Shown: positions 34,121-45,153 of the stretch, in pieces
How the letters are laid out: every line of letters begins with the position of its first letter
Numbering within the stretch: position 1 is the stretch's first letter
Assembly (NCBI RefSeq): GCF_029948125.1
Contig: NZ_JASAMB010000027.1
Coordinates: forward strand, 1 to 64,000
From: Catellatospora sp. KI3
GTDB taxonomy: Bacteria; Actinomycetota; Actinomycetes; Mycobacteriales; Micromonosporaceae
Length of the DNA stretch: 64,000 bases
Reading direction: 5' to 3'
Made by a program: the position numbers and the translations under genes
Notes under the pieces: generated by a model
Told to the model about the DNA's origin: nothing
The model's input: the letters and a program-made list of their open reading frames with translations, nothing else
The model's database searches: none

Positions 34121-34126
34121 TAGGCT
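34121..34126 (+). promoter_or_regulatory. -10 element (TAGGCT) of the lytic transglycosylase gene
   Basis: TAGGCT lies 27 bases before ATG 34153, predicting a leader of about 20 bases that contains GGGGAGGG. Confidence 0.45.
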
Positions 34127-34152
34127 CCGGCCTGGGACCATGGGGAGGGCTC

Positions 34153-35097
34153 ATGCGGATGACGCGCGTCCACTATCTGTTCGGCGGGCTCGCGGTGGCG
34201 GGCGTGCTGATCGCGGGCACGGCGATCGTGCTGGACGGCGGCGACCCGCCGCGTACCGCCGAGCCGCCGCCGGCTGCCGCCGCCGAGGTGCTGCCCGGCG
34301 AGCCGTCGCGCACGCCGGAGGCGAGTCCGTCGCCGAGTGCGAGCCCGTCGGCCAAGCCGAAGCCGTCGAAGTCGCCGACGCGCAAGCCGCAGCCCAAGCC
34401 CACGCCGCGACCGACCAAACCGGCTGGTCCGGCCGCGCCGCCGCCGGCTCCGGCCCCGCTGCCGTCGGGCAAGGCCTGCCCCTACCACGAGGGCACCGAC
34501 GCGCCGAAGGACCAGGTCGAGGCGGCGCTGGAGGCCGCGGCCGCGCGGCGCTACTGGACGAAGTCGGCGGTCACGCTGCCCACCAGCCTGATCAAGGCGG
34601 TGGCCAGGCAGGAGAGCGGCTGGCAGTCGACGATCGTGGCCTGCGACGGCGGCGTCGGCACCATGCAGGTGATGCCGGTGACCGCCGACTGGCTCAACGA
34701 CGCCTCGCAGTTCACCATGGACGAGGACCTGCACACCCTGTCGGGCAACACCATGCTCGGCTCGGCGTACCTGCAGTGGCTGATCAAGTACTTCGGCGAC
34801 CGGTACGACTTCGGCACCTGCGACACCGGCACCGAGCCGGACCCGGACCCGTCGGCCTCGCCGTCGGCGGCGCCCGCGCCCTGCCCGGTCGACTACACGC
34901 TGCGCGAGTCCGACTGCGCCCGCGACCCGGCGGTGGCCGACAGCAAGGAGTGGTGCCTGCTCAACGCGGTGATCTCCGCGTACAACTACGGGCAGGGCGC
35001 CGTCGACCGCGAAGCGACCGACGGCGACACCGTCTTCTACCCGAACCCGCAGTACGTGGGCAACGTCCGGGCGCTGATGGGGCAGTTCTCGGGCTAG
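34153..35097 (+). CDS. Membrane-anchored lytic transglycosylase (SLT domain)
   Basis: 314 residues. An uncleaved signal anchor (VHYLFGGLAVAGVLIAGTAIVL) is followed by a Pro/Ser/Lys-rich cell-wall linker to about residue 110. The SLT domain has catalytic Glu154 in AVARQESGWQS, then GGVGTMQVMPVTADWLN and AYNYGQGAVDR. A short Pro/Ala/Ser insertion (PDPDPSASPSAAPAP) and two Cys pairs mark an actinobacterial variant. It would cleave the MurNAc-GlcNAc bond of peptidoglycan outside the membrane. GGAGG lies four to five bases before ATG 34153; ATG at 34159 is an alternative. The end overlaps the convergent lysoplasmalogenase gene by four bases. Confidence 0.88.
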   Translation: MRMTRVHYLFGGLAVAGVLIAGTAIVLDGGDPPRTAEPPPAAAAEVLPGEPSRTPEASPSPSASPSAKPKPSKSPTRKPQPKPTPRPTKPAGPAAPPPAPAPLPSGKACPYHEGTDAPKDQVEAALEAAAARRYWTKSAVTLPTSLIKAVARQESGWQSTIVACDGGVGTMQVMPVTADWLNDASQFTMDEDLHTLSGNTMLGSAYLQWLIKYFGDRYDFGTCDTGTEPDPDPSASPSAAPAPCPVDYTLRESDCARDPAVADSKEWCLLNAVISAYNYGQGAVDREATDGDTVFYPNPQYVGNVRALMGQFSG

Positions 35098-35759
35098 GCG
35101 GCCGCGCGGGCCTGCCGGTCCAGCCAGCCCCAGGCGAGCAGGAACTGCGCCAGGGCGTAGGTGAGCATGACCCAGATCGGCGGGCCGGGGATGGTGAACG
35201 CGTCGGCGACGCGTACCGCGATCAGCAGGTCCGACAGCAGGAACAGGCCGCCGCCCAGCGCGGTGCGCCAGCCGAACGCCGACGACAGGGCCGCGGTGCC
35301 GGTCAGCGCCAGCCCGTACCCGGCCATCGGCACGGCCAGGCCCACCTCGGTCAGCGCGGGCCACAGCCAGGCCAGCGCGCCGACCAGGAAGACCAGGTAG
35401 CCGACCGGGACCAGCAGCATCGGCATGGTCCGCAGGCGGCTCAGGGCACCGTTGCGTACGAACGTGGTGATGTAGCAGACGTGCGCGCACAGGAACAGCA
35501 CCATGCCGCTGATGAACCAGGCGGTGCCCTCGTTCTGCAGCGCGATGTCGCCGAGGGTGGAGAAGGCCAGCGCGGCCAGGATGCCGGGGGTGGCCTTGCG
35601 GCCCTGCTGCCGGGACGCGAACCAGAACCACAGCGCCAGCAGCGGGATCAGGATGGGTTTGGTGGCCCAGTCGAGGGCCTTGTTCTCGGTGCCCGCGGCG
35701 ATGATGTTCAGCGCGGCGTCCAGGCCGAAGAGGGCGAGGACCAGCCGGTCAGCGCGCAT
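35094..35759 (-). CDS. Lysoplasmalogenase (YhhN family) membrane protein
   Basis: 221 residues with about eight membrane spans. Family motifs are KPILIPLLALWFWF, FSTLGDIALQNEGTAWFISG, then FLCAHVCYITTF and LGGGLFLLSDLLIAV, with the conserved Asp residues (GD, SD) in or near the membrane. Characterised relatives hydrolyse the vinyl-ether bond of lysoplasmalogens; the substrate here is unproven. ATG at 35759 sits six bases after GGAG on the minus strand, preferred over TTG at 35771. Confidence 0.86.
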   Translation of the reverse strand: MRADRLVLALFGLDAALNIIAAGTENKALDWATKPILIPLLALWFWFASRQQGRKATPGILAALAFSTLGDIALQNEGTAWFISGMVLFLCAHVCYITTFVRNGALSRLRTMPMLLVPVGYLVFLVGALAWLWPALTEVGLAVPMAGYGLALTGTAALSSAFGWRTALGGGLFLLSDLLIAVRVADAFTIPGPPIWVMLTYALAQFLLAWGWLDRQARAAA

Positions 35760-35775
35760 GTGGATCTCCAAAGGA

Positions 35776-35805
35776 AAGGGGTGCCGCAGCTTAGCAGCAC
35801 CCCTT
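35776..35805 (-). terminator. Terminator of typA
   Basis: AAGGGGTGC (35776-35784) pairs with GCACCCCTT (35797-35805). On the minus strand it lies 30 bases after the typA stop and is followed by TTTCCTTT, so it separates typA from the lysoplasmalogenase gene. Confidence 0.75.
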
Positions 35806-35834
35806 CACCTTCAGACAGATCCTGACCTGGTGGG

Positions 35835-37697
<1,863 letters not shown>

Positions 37698-37828
37698 GCC
37701 TCTATTCTCCGGCATTCTTGATCAAATACCGTGCTCGGGGGGCATCGCGTGTCCGAGGTCACCGTTCGGGCGACCCCTGGCGGGGGGACAGCAGGTGGCC
37801 TGGCCGGAGCAACGGGGTTGTACCGGAC

Positions 37829-38875
37829 ATGCCGCTTGACTCCCCCCGGACCGGCCTACTGCTCGCTCTGCTCGCACCGGCGCTGCTCCTGCCCGCCACG
37901 GCGCACGCCGAACCGCCCCCGCCCGCGGCCCGGGTCCACGCCGAGGGCGGCGTGCTGGCCGTGCGCACCGGTCCCGCCGTCGACCGCCCGGTGACCGCCC
38001 GGCTGGCGGACGGGACCGCGCTCGCGCCGCGCTGCCGGGTCTGGGGGCAGCGGCTGACCGGACCGCTGCGCACCAGCGCGTACTGGGTGGCGGTCGACGG
38101 GGGGCTGGTGCCGGACGCCTTCCTGGCCTGGTCGCCCGGCCGGGCGGCGATACCCGACCGGCTCGCCTGGTGCGCGGAGTCGGGGCAGGCCGCGACCGCC
38201 CGGGTGGCGGCGGGCGGCAGCAGCCTGAACGTCCGCTCCGGCCCGGGGACCGGGCACGCCCGGGTGGGCGCGCTCGCCGACCGGGCCTGGCTGAACGTGG
38301 CCTGCCAGGTGTGGGGGCAGGCGGTCGGCGACGGGCGGCGCGACCGGGTGTGGCTGCGGCTGCGGCCCGGCCGGTACGTCGCGCAGGCATACGTGCGCTG
38401 GTCACCGCACCCGCCCCGGCTGCCCTGGTGCGGCCAGGAGCCGCCCCGGCCGCTGCCCGCCGGGGCGGCCGCCTTCGCGCGGGAGCTCGCCGCGCCGGCC
38501 CGGGCGGCGGCGCGCGCCACCGGGGTCCCCGCGTCGGTGCTGCTGGCGCAGGCCGCCGACCTGAGCGGCTGGGGCCGGTCCGCCGGGTACGCCGACTATG
38601 CCCTGTTCCGGCGCGGCTGCGCCGACGGCCCCGGCGCCCTTGCCCTGGGCTGCCGCGACGGGCTGCGCGCCTACCGCTCGCCGCGCGAGGCACTGCTCGA
38701 CCAGGCCCGGCTGCTGGCCGACCGCCTGGGCGGCAGCCCGCCCGCCGACCCTGACGGGTTCGTGTCGGCGCTGGCCCGCAGTGGTCACTTGGCCACTGCC
38801 GACGCCGCGCGGCTGCTCACCCTGCTGCGCCGCTACGACCTCAACCGCTACGACCTCCCCCGCTTCGACCGCTGA
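37829..38875 (+). CDS. Secreted protein with two SH3-like domains and a degenerate glucosaminidase-like domain
   Basis: 348 residues. The signal peptide is clear, with likely cleavage after AHA (residue 27). Two bacterial SH3-like repeats follow (about 34-112 and 118-205; the second contains SLNVRSGPGTGHARVGAL). The C-terminal 130 residues resemble FlgJ/LytG-type glucosaminidases: PASVLLAQAADLSGWGRSAG. Where active enzymes have LESGWG, this one reads DLSGWG, so the catalytic Glu is missing and the domain may only bind. Cys residues in the SH3 repeats suggest disulphides. ATG at 37829 starts the signal peptide; no strong ribosome site is seen. Confidence 0.78.
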   Translation: MPLDSPRTGLLLALLAPALLLPATAHAEPPPPAARVHAEGGVLAVRTGPAVDRPVTARLADGTALAPRCRVWGQRLTGPLRTSAYWVAVDGGLVPDAFLAWSPGRAAIPDRLAWCAESGQAATARVAAGGSSLNVRSGPGTGHARVGALADRAWLNVACQVWGQAVGDGRRDRVWLRLRPGRYVAQAYVRWSPHPPRLPWCGQEPPRPLPAGAAAFARELAAPARAAARATGVPASVLLAQAADLSGWGRSAGYADYALFRRGCADGPGALALGCRDGLRAYRSPREALLDQARLLADRLGGSPPADPDGFVSALARSGHLATADAARLLTLLRRYDLNRYDLPRFDR

Positions 38876-39124
38876 GCGAGGAGCGCTGCGACTGCTTGAG
38901 CGAGGCGTTGCCGCTGCCCACCCTGCCCGAGGCGCGCTTTCGCGTCGGCCTGTCGGCCGTTCGGACTAGGCCGCGTGGGGTGTACGGCCGAGTGACCTCG
39001 TCCGGGTGGCCATAAACACTCGTCCTGGTCAACCAAGGGCCCCGCCTTGATCGCCTATCGCGGTGACGCGTCGCGCGGCGACTCGTCGCGGCGGGGGCAC
39101 AGGTCGCGGGTGGCAGAGGGTGGC

Positions 39125-42100
39125 ATGGGTCGGCTGATACTGAGCGCGCTGCGGGAGCGCCGCGGCGAGACGGCGCTGCTGGCGCTGCTGGGCATCCTGG
39201 TCGTGGCCGCCGCCGCGGCCGGGCCGCTGTACACCGCGGCGGCCACCGCGCAGGCGGTCGCCGTCGAGGCGGCCGGTGCCTCGGCCGCCGAGCACGCGAT
39301 CACCACCACCGCCGAGATCGACGCCAAACCCGACGCCGCCTCGGCCGCCGGGGTGGCCGCCGGCGAGGTCGGCCCGCTGCTGTCGCGCCCGGGGCTGACC
39401 GAGGTGCGCGGCGCGTACGTCATCGGCACCGTCTCGACCGCCCCGGCACCCGCGCCGACCGGCACCGCGCCGTCGGCCGTGGCAACGCCCGCGACCGGGA
39501 CGGCGGCGGAGGCCAGGACGGTCGTCGCCGCGCTGGCCGCCCGCGACGGCCTCTGCGCGCACCTGGTGCTGCGCGGGGCCTGTCCGAGTCAGGCCGGAGA
39601 GGTGGCGCTGTCCGCGCCGACCGCCGCCGCGCTCGGCGTGGACGTGGGCGCGGTGCTGAGCTACCGGCTGTCCGACCTGACCCCCCGCGCCGTCCGCGTG
39701 ATCGGCGTCTACGACCCCGACCGCGCACCCGACGGCACGTCGCCGCTGGCCGACCCGTACTGGGCGGGCCGGGCCGACCTGACGCCGATCCCGCTGCGGC
39801 CGCAGAACCCCGTCTACACCGTCGCCGGCACGATCGACCAGCTCGGCCCGGTCACCGTCAGCGCCACCGTCGACTTCCTCACCCCCGCCCGGCTGACCCC
39901 GGCGGTGCTCGACGAGCTGAGCCGCCCGACCGGGGCCAGGTCGGCGCCCGGACCCGGCTACACCGTCCGCGACGGGGTCTACAACCTGCTGCGCCGGGTA
40001 CGCGCCAGCCAGGCCGCGCTGCCCGCCCCGGTGCTGATCGGCGCCGGGCAGCTGGTCGCCGTCGCCTGGGCGGTGCTGCTGCTGGGCCTGGTCTACTCGG
40101 CCGCGCAGCGGCGTACCCAGGTGGCCATGGGCGGGCTGCGGGGCGCGCCGAGGCGGACCCGGATCGCGCTGACCGCCGGACCCGCGGTGCTGGTGCTGCT
40201 GGCCGCCGCGCCGCTCGGCCTCGGCCTGGGCTGGCTGCTCGTCCGGGTGCTCGCCTGGCTGGCGCTCGATCAGGTCGACAGCGTGCCGCTGGACCCGGCC
40301 ACCCTGGCCACGGCGGGCATCGTGGCGGCGGCGGTGCTGCTCGGCGCGGTGGTGGCGCAGCTGCGGGTGCACTCGGGCCCGGTGCTCGACGCGCTGCGCG
40401 AGGTGCCCGCCCGGCGCGGCGGCCGGGTCGCGGGCACGGTCGAGGTGCTGGCCGTGGTGCTCGCCGTCGCGGCGCTGACGCAGAGCGCGCCCTCGACCGA
40501 CGGTGCGGTCGACGACGCCGGGACGGTGCTGCCCGCGCTGGCCGCCGCCCTGCTCGCCGTGGCCGCCGGGCTGCTGCTGGCCCGCGTCGTCCGCCCGCTC
40601 GCGGCGGCGGTCGGCACCGCCCTGCTGCGTACCGGCCGCCCCGGTGCGGCGCTGGCCGCGCTGTACGTCGCCCGCCGCCCCGGCACCGACCGCCTGGTCG
40701 CGCTGGTCGTCGTGGTGGTGGCGCTGCTGGGGCAGGCCGCCCTGGCCTGGCAGGCGACCCGGGGCACCGTCACCGACCAGGCCCGGCTCCAGCTCGGTGC
40801 CGAGCGGGTGGTGACCGTCCGGGCCGCCTCGCGCTCGGCCCTGCTGCACGCGGTACGCCAGGCCGACCCGGCGGGGCGGTGGGCCATGGCCGCCGCCCGC
40901 GAGCGCGGCTCCTCCGGCACCACCGTCGCCGTGGACACCTCGCGGCTGGCCGCCGTCGCGCACTGGCCCGCCGCCGCCACCCAGCCCGCGCCGCAGGCGG
41001 CGCAGCGGCTGAGCCCGCGCGCCAACGAACCGATCCGGATCACCGGCGCCGAACTCGGGCTGGACGTGACCGTCCCGGTGGGCCAGAAGGCGACCGTGCT
41101 GGTGACGGTGGTGCTGGAGGGGCCCGCGGGCGAGCAGCTCGCCGTCGTCGCGCGGCTGGACCCGGTGCCCGGCCGCAGCGAGCACCGGCTGCCCGTGCCG
41201 GCCTGCGCGAGCGGGAGCGGCTGCCGCCTGGCCTGGTTCAGCTTCCCGTTCTCGCCCGACGACGTGGTCTTCCACCGCGTCCTGCAGCACGCCCCGGACG
41301 CCGTCGTGCTCGACGAGGCGGGCATGAGCGCCCCGGCCCGGTTCCGCACCGAGGTCGGCGCCGAGTCCGGGACGCTGCTGGAGCCCAGCGCCGCGGGCCT
41401 GTCGCTGCGGTACTTCCCCGCCGATCCGCGCCACCCCGACCCGGACATCCGGATCCAGGCCTCCGACACCGCGCTGCCGCTGCCGGTGCTGGTGGCCGGG
41501 CCGCCCTCGGTGGAGCAGGACGGGACCCTGGTACGTGCCAGCGCATTCGGGGCGCTGCCCCGGCCGATCGACATCGTCGGCACCGCGCCGCAGCTGCCCG
41601 GTGTGGGCACCGAGGGCGTACTGGTCGACCTGACCGCCGCCGACCGGGCCGCCGACACCTCCGACAACATCGCCGACCTGCAGGTATGGCTGGCCGCCGA
41701 CGCCCCCGCCGACGCCCTCGACCGGCTGCGCGCCGCGGGCCTGGTCACCGTCTCGACCGTCGCCGTCGACGAGCTGGTCGAGCGCGGCCTGGCGCTGCGG
41801 ACCGGGCCCGGTGCCCGGTTCCACCTCGGGGCCGCGCTGCTGGCCCTGGTGCTGGCGCTGGTCGCGGTGGCGCTGGTGGCCGCGGTGGACTCCGGCGGGC
41901 GCGGGGCGCAGCTGGCCGCGCTGCGCACCCAGGGCGTGCCGCAGCGGGCGGTGCGCGCGGCCACCCGCACCGGCTACGCGCTGGTCGTGGCGGCCGCAGC
42001 GGTGGCGGGCGCGCTGGTGGCCGTGCCGGTGTGGTCGGTCCGACCGCTGTCGGGCGGCCCGCCGACGCCGCTGGTGCTGCTCGCGGTGCTGCTGCCCGCC

Positions 42101-42184
42101 GCGGCCGTGCTGGTCGGGGCGGCCCTGTGGACCGGCGGCCGGTTGTCGCGGGTGGACGGGCTCGACCTGGAGGAGGTCCGGTGA
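39125..42184 (+). CDS. Large FtsX-like ABC transporter permease, subunit 1
   Basis: 1019 residues. Layout: an N-terminal span (about 16-38), a large extracytoplasmic region to about 298, six hydrophobic segments between about 300 and 543, a second extracytoplasmic region to about 895, then three spans (898-923, 948-970, 980-1002). This is the duplicated FtsX/MacB layout of ABC3-type transporters for export or membrane-lipid/cell-wall handling. Ala, Val and Leu make up much of it. ATG at 39125 follows AGAGGG by four bases; in-frame codons upstream to 39047 add a charged stretch and are rejected. It overlaps subunit 2 by GTGA. Confidence 0.86.
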   Translation: MGRLILSALRERRGETALLALLGILVVAAAAAGPLYTAAATAQAVAVEAAGASAAEHAITTTAEIDAKPDAASAAGVAAGEVGPLLSRPGLTEVRGAYVIGTVSTAPAPAPTGTAPSAVATPATGTAAEARTVVAALAARDGLCAHLVLRGACPSQAGEVALSAPTAAALGVDVGAVLSYRLSDLTPRAVRVIGVYDPDRAPDGTSPLADPYWAGRADLTPIPLRPQNPVYTVAGTIDQLGPVTVSATVDFLTPARLTPAVLDELSRPTGARSAPGPGYTVRDGVYNLLRRVRASQAALPAPVLIGAGQLVAVAWAVLLLGLVYSAAQRRTQVAMGGLRGAPRRTRIALTAGPAVLVLLAAAPLGLGLGWLLVRVLAWLALDQVDSVPLDPATLATAGIVAAAVLLGAVVAQLRVHSGPVLDALREVPARRGGRVAGTVEVLAVVLAVAALTQSAPSTDGAVDDAGTVLPALAAALLAVAAGLLLARVVRPLAAAVGTALLRTGRPGAALAALYVARRPGTDRLVALVVVVVALLGQAALAWQATRGTVTDQARLQLGAERVVTVRAASRSALLHAVRQADPAGRWAMAAARERGSSGTTVAVDTSRLAAVAHWPAAATQPAPQAAQRLSPRANEPIRITGAELGLDVTVPVGQKATVLVTVVLEGPAGEQLAVVARLDPVPGRSEHRLPVPACASGSGCRLAWFSFPFSPDDVVFHRVLQHAPDAVVLDEAGMSAPARFRTEVGAESGTLLEPSAAGLSLRYFPADPRHPDPDIRIQASDTALPLPVLVAGPPSVEQDGTLVRASAFGALPRPIDIVGTAPQLPGVGTEGVLVDLTAADRAADTSDNIADLQVWLAADAPADALDRLRAAGLVTVSTVAVDELVERGLALRTGPGARFHLGAALLALVLALVAVALVAAVDSGGRGAQLAALRTQGVPQRAVRAATRTGYALVVAAAAVAGALVAVPVWSVRPLSGGPPTPLVLLAVLLPAAAVLVGAALWTGGRLSRVDGLDLEEVR

Positions 42185-45153
42185 CCGGGCTGCTGTGGAG
42201 CATGCTGCGCGAACGGCGCGCGGCCGCCCTGATCACGCTGCTGCTGACCCTGGCCGCGGCCGCGGCCGCGACCGGCGGGCCGGTGTACCACGACGCCGCC
42301 GCGCAGGCGCTGCGGCTGGCCCAGGTCACCGACGCCCCGGTGGTCGAGCGGGTCGTCGCGGGCCAGCGCATGGTGGACGAGGAAGAGGTCAAGGGCACCA
42401 AGTCACCGCGGCTGCCGTACGTGCCGGGGCTGCGTACCGTGGCGGGGCTCCAGGTGGCCGGGAAGGCGCTGGTCCAGCCGCCCGGTGCGGCGGCCGGGGC
42501 CGATCCGGTCAGGGCCGACGCCTGGCTGGTGTCGCGGGGCGGCGCCTGCCGCGAGCTCACCATCAGCGCCGGCCGGTGCGCGGTCGCCGACGACGAGGTG
42601 GTGGTGCGCGACGACCTGGCCGCCCGGCTCGGGCTCAAGCCCGGTGCGACGGTCGAGTTCTCGCCCGGCGACCGGCGGGACCAGCGGCTGCCGCTGGCGG
42701 TGGTGGGCACGTTCGCGCCGCCCTCGTCGACCGACGCCTACTGGGCCGGCCGGGCCGGCCTGCTCGGCGGCGAGTCGTCGCCGATGTTCACCACCGACCG
42801 CACCGTGATGCGGACGGGGGAGCTGGTCACCCGGACGGTCGACCTGATCGCCCCGCCCGGGGCGTACGCCGATCCGGAGCGGCTCATCGCGGGCCTGAAC
42901 CAGTCCCGGGTCGAGCTGACCGCGGGCAACTTCGTCACGGTCACCGAGATCCCCGCGCTGATGGCCCGCATCGCCCAGGGCGAGAGCCTGCTGGCCGACA
43001 GCGTCACCGTGGCCGCGCTGCCGCTGGTGCTGCTGTGCTGGTTCGTGCTGTTCCTGGTCGTCGCCGCGGCGGTGGAGGGGCGCAGCGAGGAGCTGGGCCT
43101 GACCGCGCTGCGCGGTACGCCGTGGCGGCTGCGCTGGGCACTGCCCTTCGCCGAGGTGGCGCTGCCGGTGCTGACCGCGGCCGGGCCTGGGCTGCTGCTG
43201 GGGTACTTCGGCACCAAGGCCGTGCTCGCCTCGGTGATGCCGCAGGCGCAGGTCGCCCTGGGCACCCGCTCGCTGCAGTACGCCGCCGTCGCCGTGCTCG
43301 GGGCGCTGCTCGCGGGCGCCTTCGCCCAGGTCGGCGCCCTGCGTACGCCGGTGCTGGGGCTGCTGCGGCGGCTGCGGGCGCCCCGCCGGGCCGGGGTGGC
43401 CGCGACCGTCGAGGTGGCGGTCGGGGCGCTGGCCGCGCTGGCCGGCTACCAGGCCGCGGTGGCGGGCAGCGCCGGTGGGCTGGGCCTGCTCGCGCCGGTC
43501 TGCTTCGGACTCGGGCTGGGCCTGGTCGCGGCGCGGGTGCTGCCCGCGCAGGCGGTCCGCCTGGCCTGGGCCAGCCTGCGGCGCGGACGCCTGCGCACCA
43601 GCCTCGGCGCCTTCGCGATCGCCCGGGTGCCCGGGGCCGCCCGCCTGGTCGTGCTGATCACGGTTGCGTTCGGGCTGCTCGGCTTCGTGCTCACCGCGTA
43701 CGACACCTCCGGCCGGGCCTGGGCCGAACGGGCCCGGGTGCAGACCGGTGCCGCCGAGGTGGTGCGGGTGCAGGACACCACGGCCCCGCTGCTGCTGGCG
43801 GCGGTGGCCAGGGTGGACCCGCGCGGCGACTACGCGATGGCGGTGTCCCACTACCGCAACAGCGGCATGCAGCTGATGATGGCCGTGGACAGCGCGCGCC
43901 TGCCGAAGGTGGCCAACTGGCCGCAGGATGCCACCGTCGGCCCCGCCGAGGCAGCCCGGCTGCTGCACCCGGTCGAACCGGACCGGATGCTGGTCAAGGC
44001 GGACTCGCTGGACGTCGACGTGGCGGTGACCTCGCCCGATCCGGAGATCACGCTGCAGGTGCGGCTGGTGTTCGTCAGCGCCGACGCGCTGCGGCGGGTG
44101 GAGGCGCGCCTGGTGCAGGTACGTCCCGGCCGGCACCGGCTGACCGTGCCGACCGAGGGCTGCGGCGTGGCGCCGTGCCGGCTCGACGAGCTGTCGGTGG
44201 TGCCGGAGCGCACCGGGCAGACCCGGTTCACGCTGACCATCGGGGCGCTGCGGGACCAGGACGGGCAGGTGGCCCTCAGCGCCGACGAGCTGTCGCGGCT
44301 GGAGCGGTGGTCCCAGCCGCAGTCCAGCTCGGCGCGGCCGGTGGTGAAGCTGAGCCGTACCGCCGAGGGCCTGACCATGACGGCCGACGGCGCGGTGCTG
44401 CCCGACACCAGGCTGGTCGCGGCGATCCTGCCCGGCCCGGTGCCGCTGCTGGTGACCCGGCCGCTGGCGGTGCAGAGGTTCACCGCCACCGGCGGCCTGG
44501 AGATCCCGATCGCCGAGGCGGCCCGCACCTCCTCGGTGCCGCGCTTCGGCACGTACGGCGCCCTGATCGACCTGACCTACACCGACCTGGTGCTGGGCCG
44601 CGGCGTGACGCTCACCGCGACCGAGGTGTGGCTGTCGGCGGACGCCCCGCCGGACGCGATCGCGCGGCTGCACGAGGCGGGGCTGACCGTGCTCGACCAC
44701 TACACGGTGGCCCAGCGGCGCGACCAGATCAGCGTGGCGCCCCGGCTCGGCCTGTGGTTCGGCCTGGCCGTGTCCGCGATCTCGGTGCTGCTGGCCGCGG
44801 CCGGGCTGGCGGCGCTGGCGACGTTCGAACGGCCCGGCGGCGACAGCGGCCTGTCGGTGCTGAACCTGCAGGGGCTGCGCGCCCGGACGCTGCGCACCGT
44901 GGCCACCGGCAGCCGGTGCGCGCTGGCGCTGGTGGCGATGCTGACCGGCCTGGCCGCGGCGGCGGCCGCCTGGGCGCTGGCCCGCGACGTGCTGCCGGTC
45001 TTCTCCGACGGTGATCCGTCGTTCCCCGCCCCGGCGCTGCCCCGGCCGGGCGTGGTCGCCGGGCCGGTCGCGGCGGCCGCGGCGGTGCTGCTGTTGGGGT
45101 GCTGGATCGCGACGCACCTGGTGCGCGCGCAGAGTGAGGGAGCGGACCAGTGA
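42181..45153 (+). CDS. Large FtsX-like ABC transporter permease, subunit 2
   Basis: 990 residues with the same plan as subunit 1: an N-terminal span (about 15-36), an extracytoplasmic region, membrane clusters at about 274-298, 325-345, 367-387, 410-430, 436-456 and 487-507, a second extracytoplasmic region, and final spans near 855-880, 913-933 and 957-980. The two are related (shared N-terminal LRERR and similar periplasmic blocks, for example ADAPADALDRLRAAGL and ADAPPDAIARLHEAGL), so they are duplicated partners of one heteromeric transporter. GTG at 42181 has GGAGGAGG just upstream. The open frame extending to 40879 is the shadow of subunit 1. Confidence 0.86.
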   Translation: MTGLLWSMLRERRAAALITLLLTLAAAAAATGGPVYHDAAAQALRLAQVTDAPVVERVVAGQRMVDEEEVKGTKSPRLPYVPGLRTVAGLQVAGKALVQPPGAAAGADPVRADAWLVSRGGACRELTISAGRCAVADDEVVVRDDLAARLGLKPGATVEFSPGDRRDQRLPLAVVGTFAPPSSTDAYWAGRAGLLGGESSPMFTTDRTVMRTGELVTRTVDLIAPPGAYADPERLIAGLNQSRVELTAGNFVTVTEIPALMARIAQGESLLADSVTVAALPLVLLCWFVLFLVVAAAVEGRSEELGLTALRGTPWRLRWALPFAEVALPVLTAAGPGLLLGYFGTKAVLASVMPQAQVALGTRSLQYAAVAVLGALLAGAFAQVGALRTPVLGLLRRLRAPRRAGVAATVEVAVGALAALAGYQAAVAGSAGGLGLLAPVCFGLGLGLVAARVLPAQAVRLAWASLRRGRLRTSLGAFAIARVPGAARLVVLITVAFGLLGFVLTAYDTSGRAWAERARVQTGAAEVVRVQDTTAPLLLAAVARVDPRGDYAMAVSHYRNSGMQLMMAVDSARLPKVANWPQDATVGPAEAARLLHPVEPDRMLVKADSLDVDVAVTSPDPEITLQVRLVFVSADALRRVEARLVQVRPGRHRLTVPTEGCGVAPCRLDELSVVPERTGQTRFTLTIGALRDQDGQVALSADELSRLERWSQPQSSSARPVVKLSRTAEGLTMTADGAVLPDTRLVAAILPGPVPLLVTRPLAVQRFTATGGLEIPIAEAARTSSVPRFGTYGALIDLTYTDLVLGRGVTLTATEVWLSADAPPDAIARLHEAGLTVLDHYTVAQRRDQISVAPRLGLWFGLAVSAISVLLAAAGLAALATFERPGGDSGLSVLNLQGLRARTLRTVATGSRCALALVAMLTGLAAAAAAWALARDVLPVFSDGDPSFPAPALPRPGVVAGPVAAAAAVLLLGCWIATHLVRAQSEGADQ

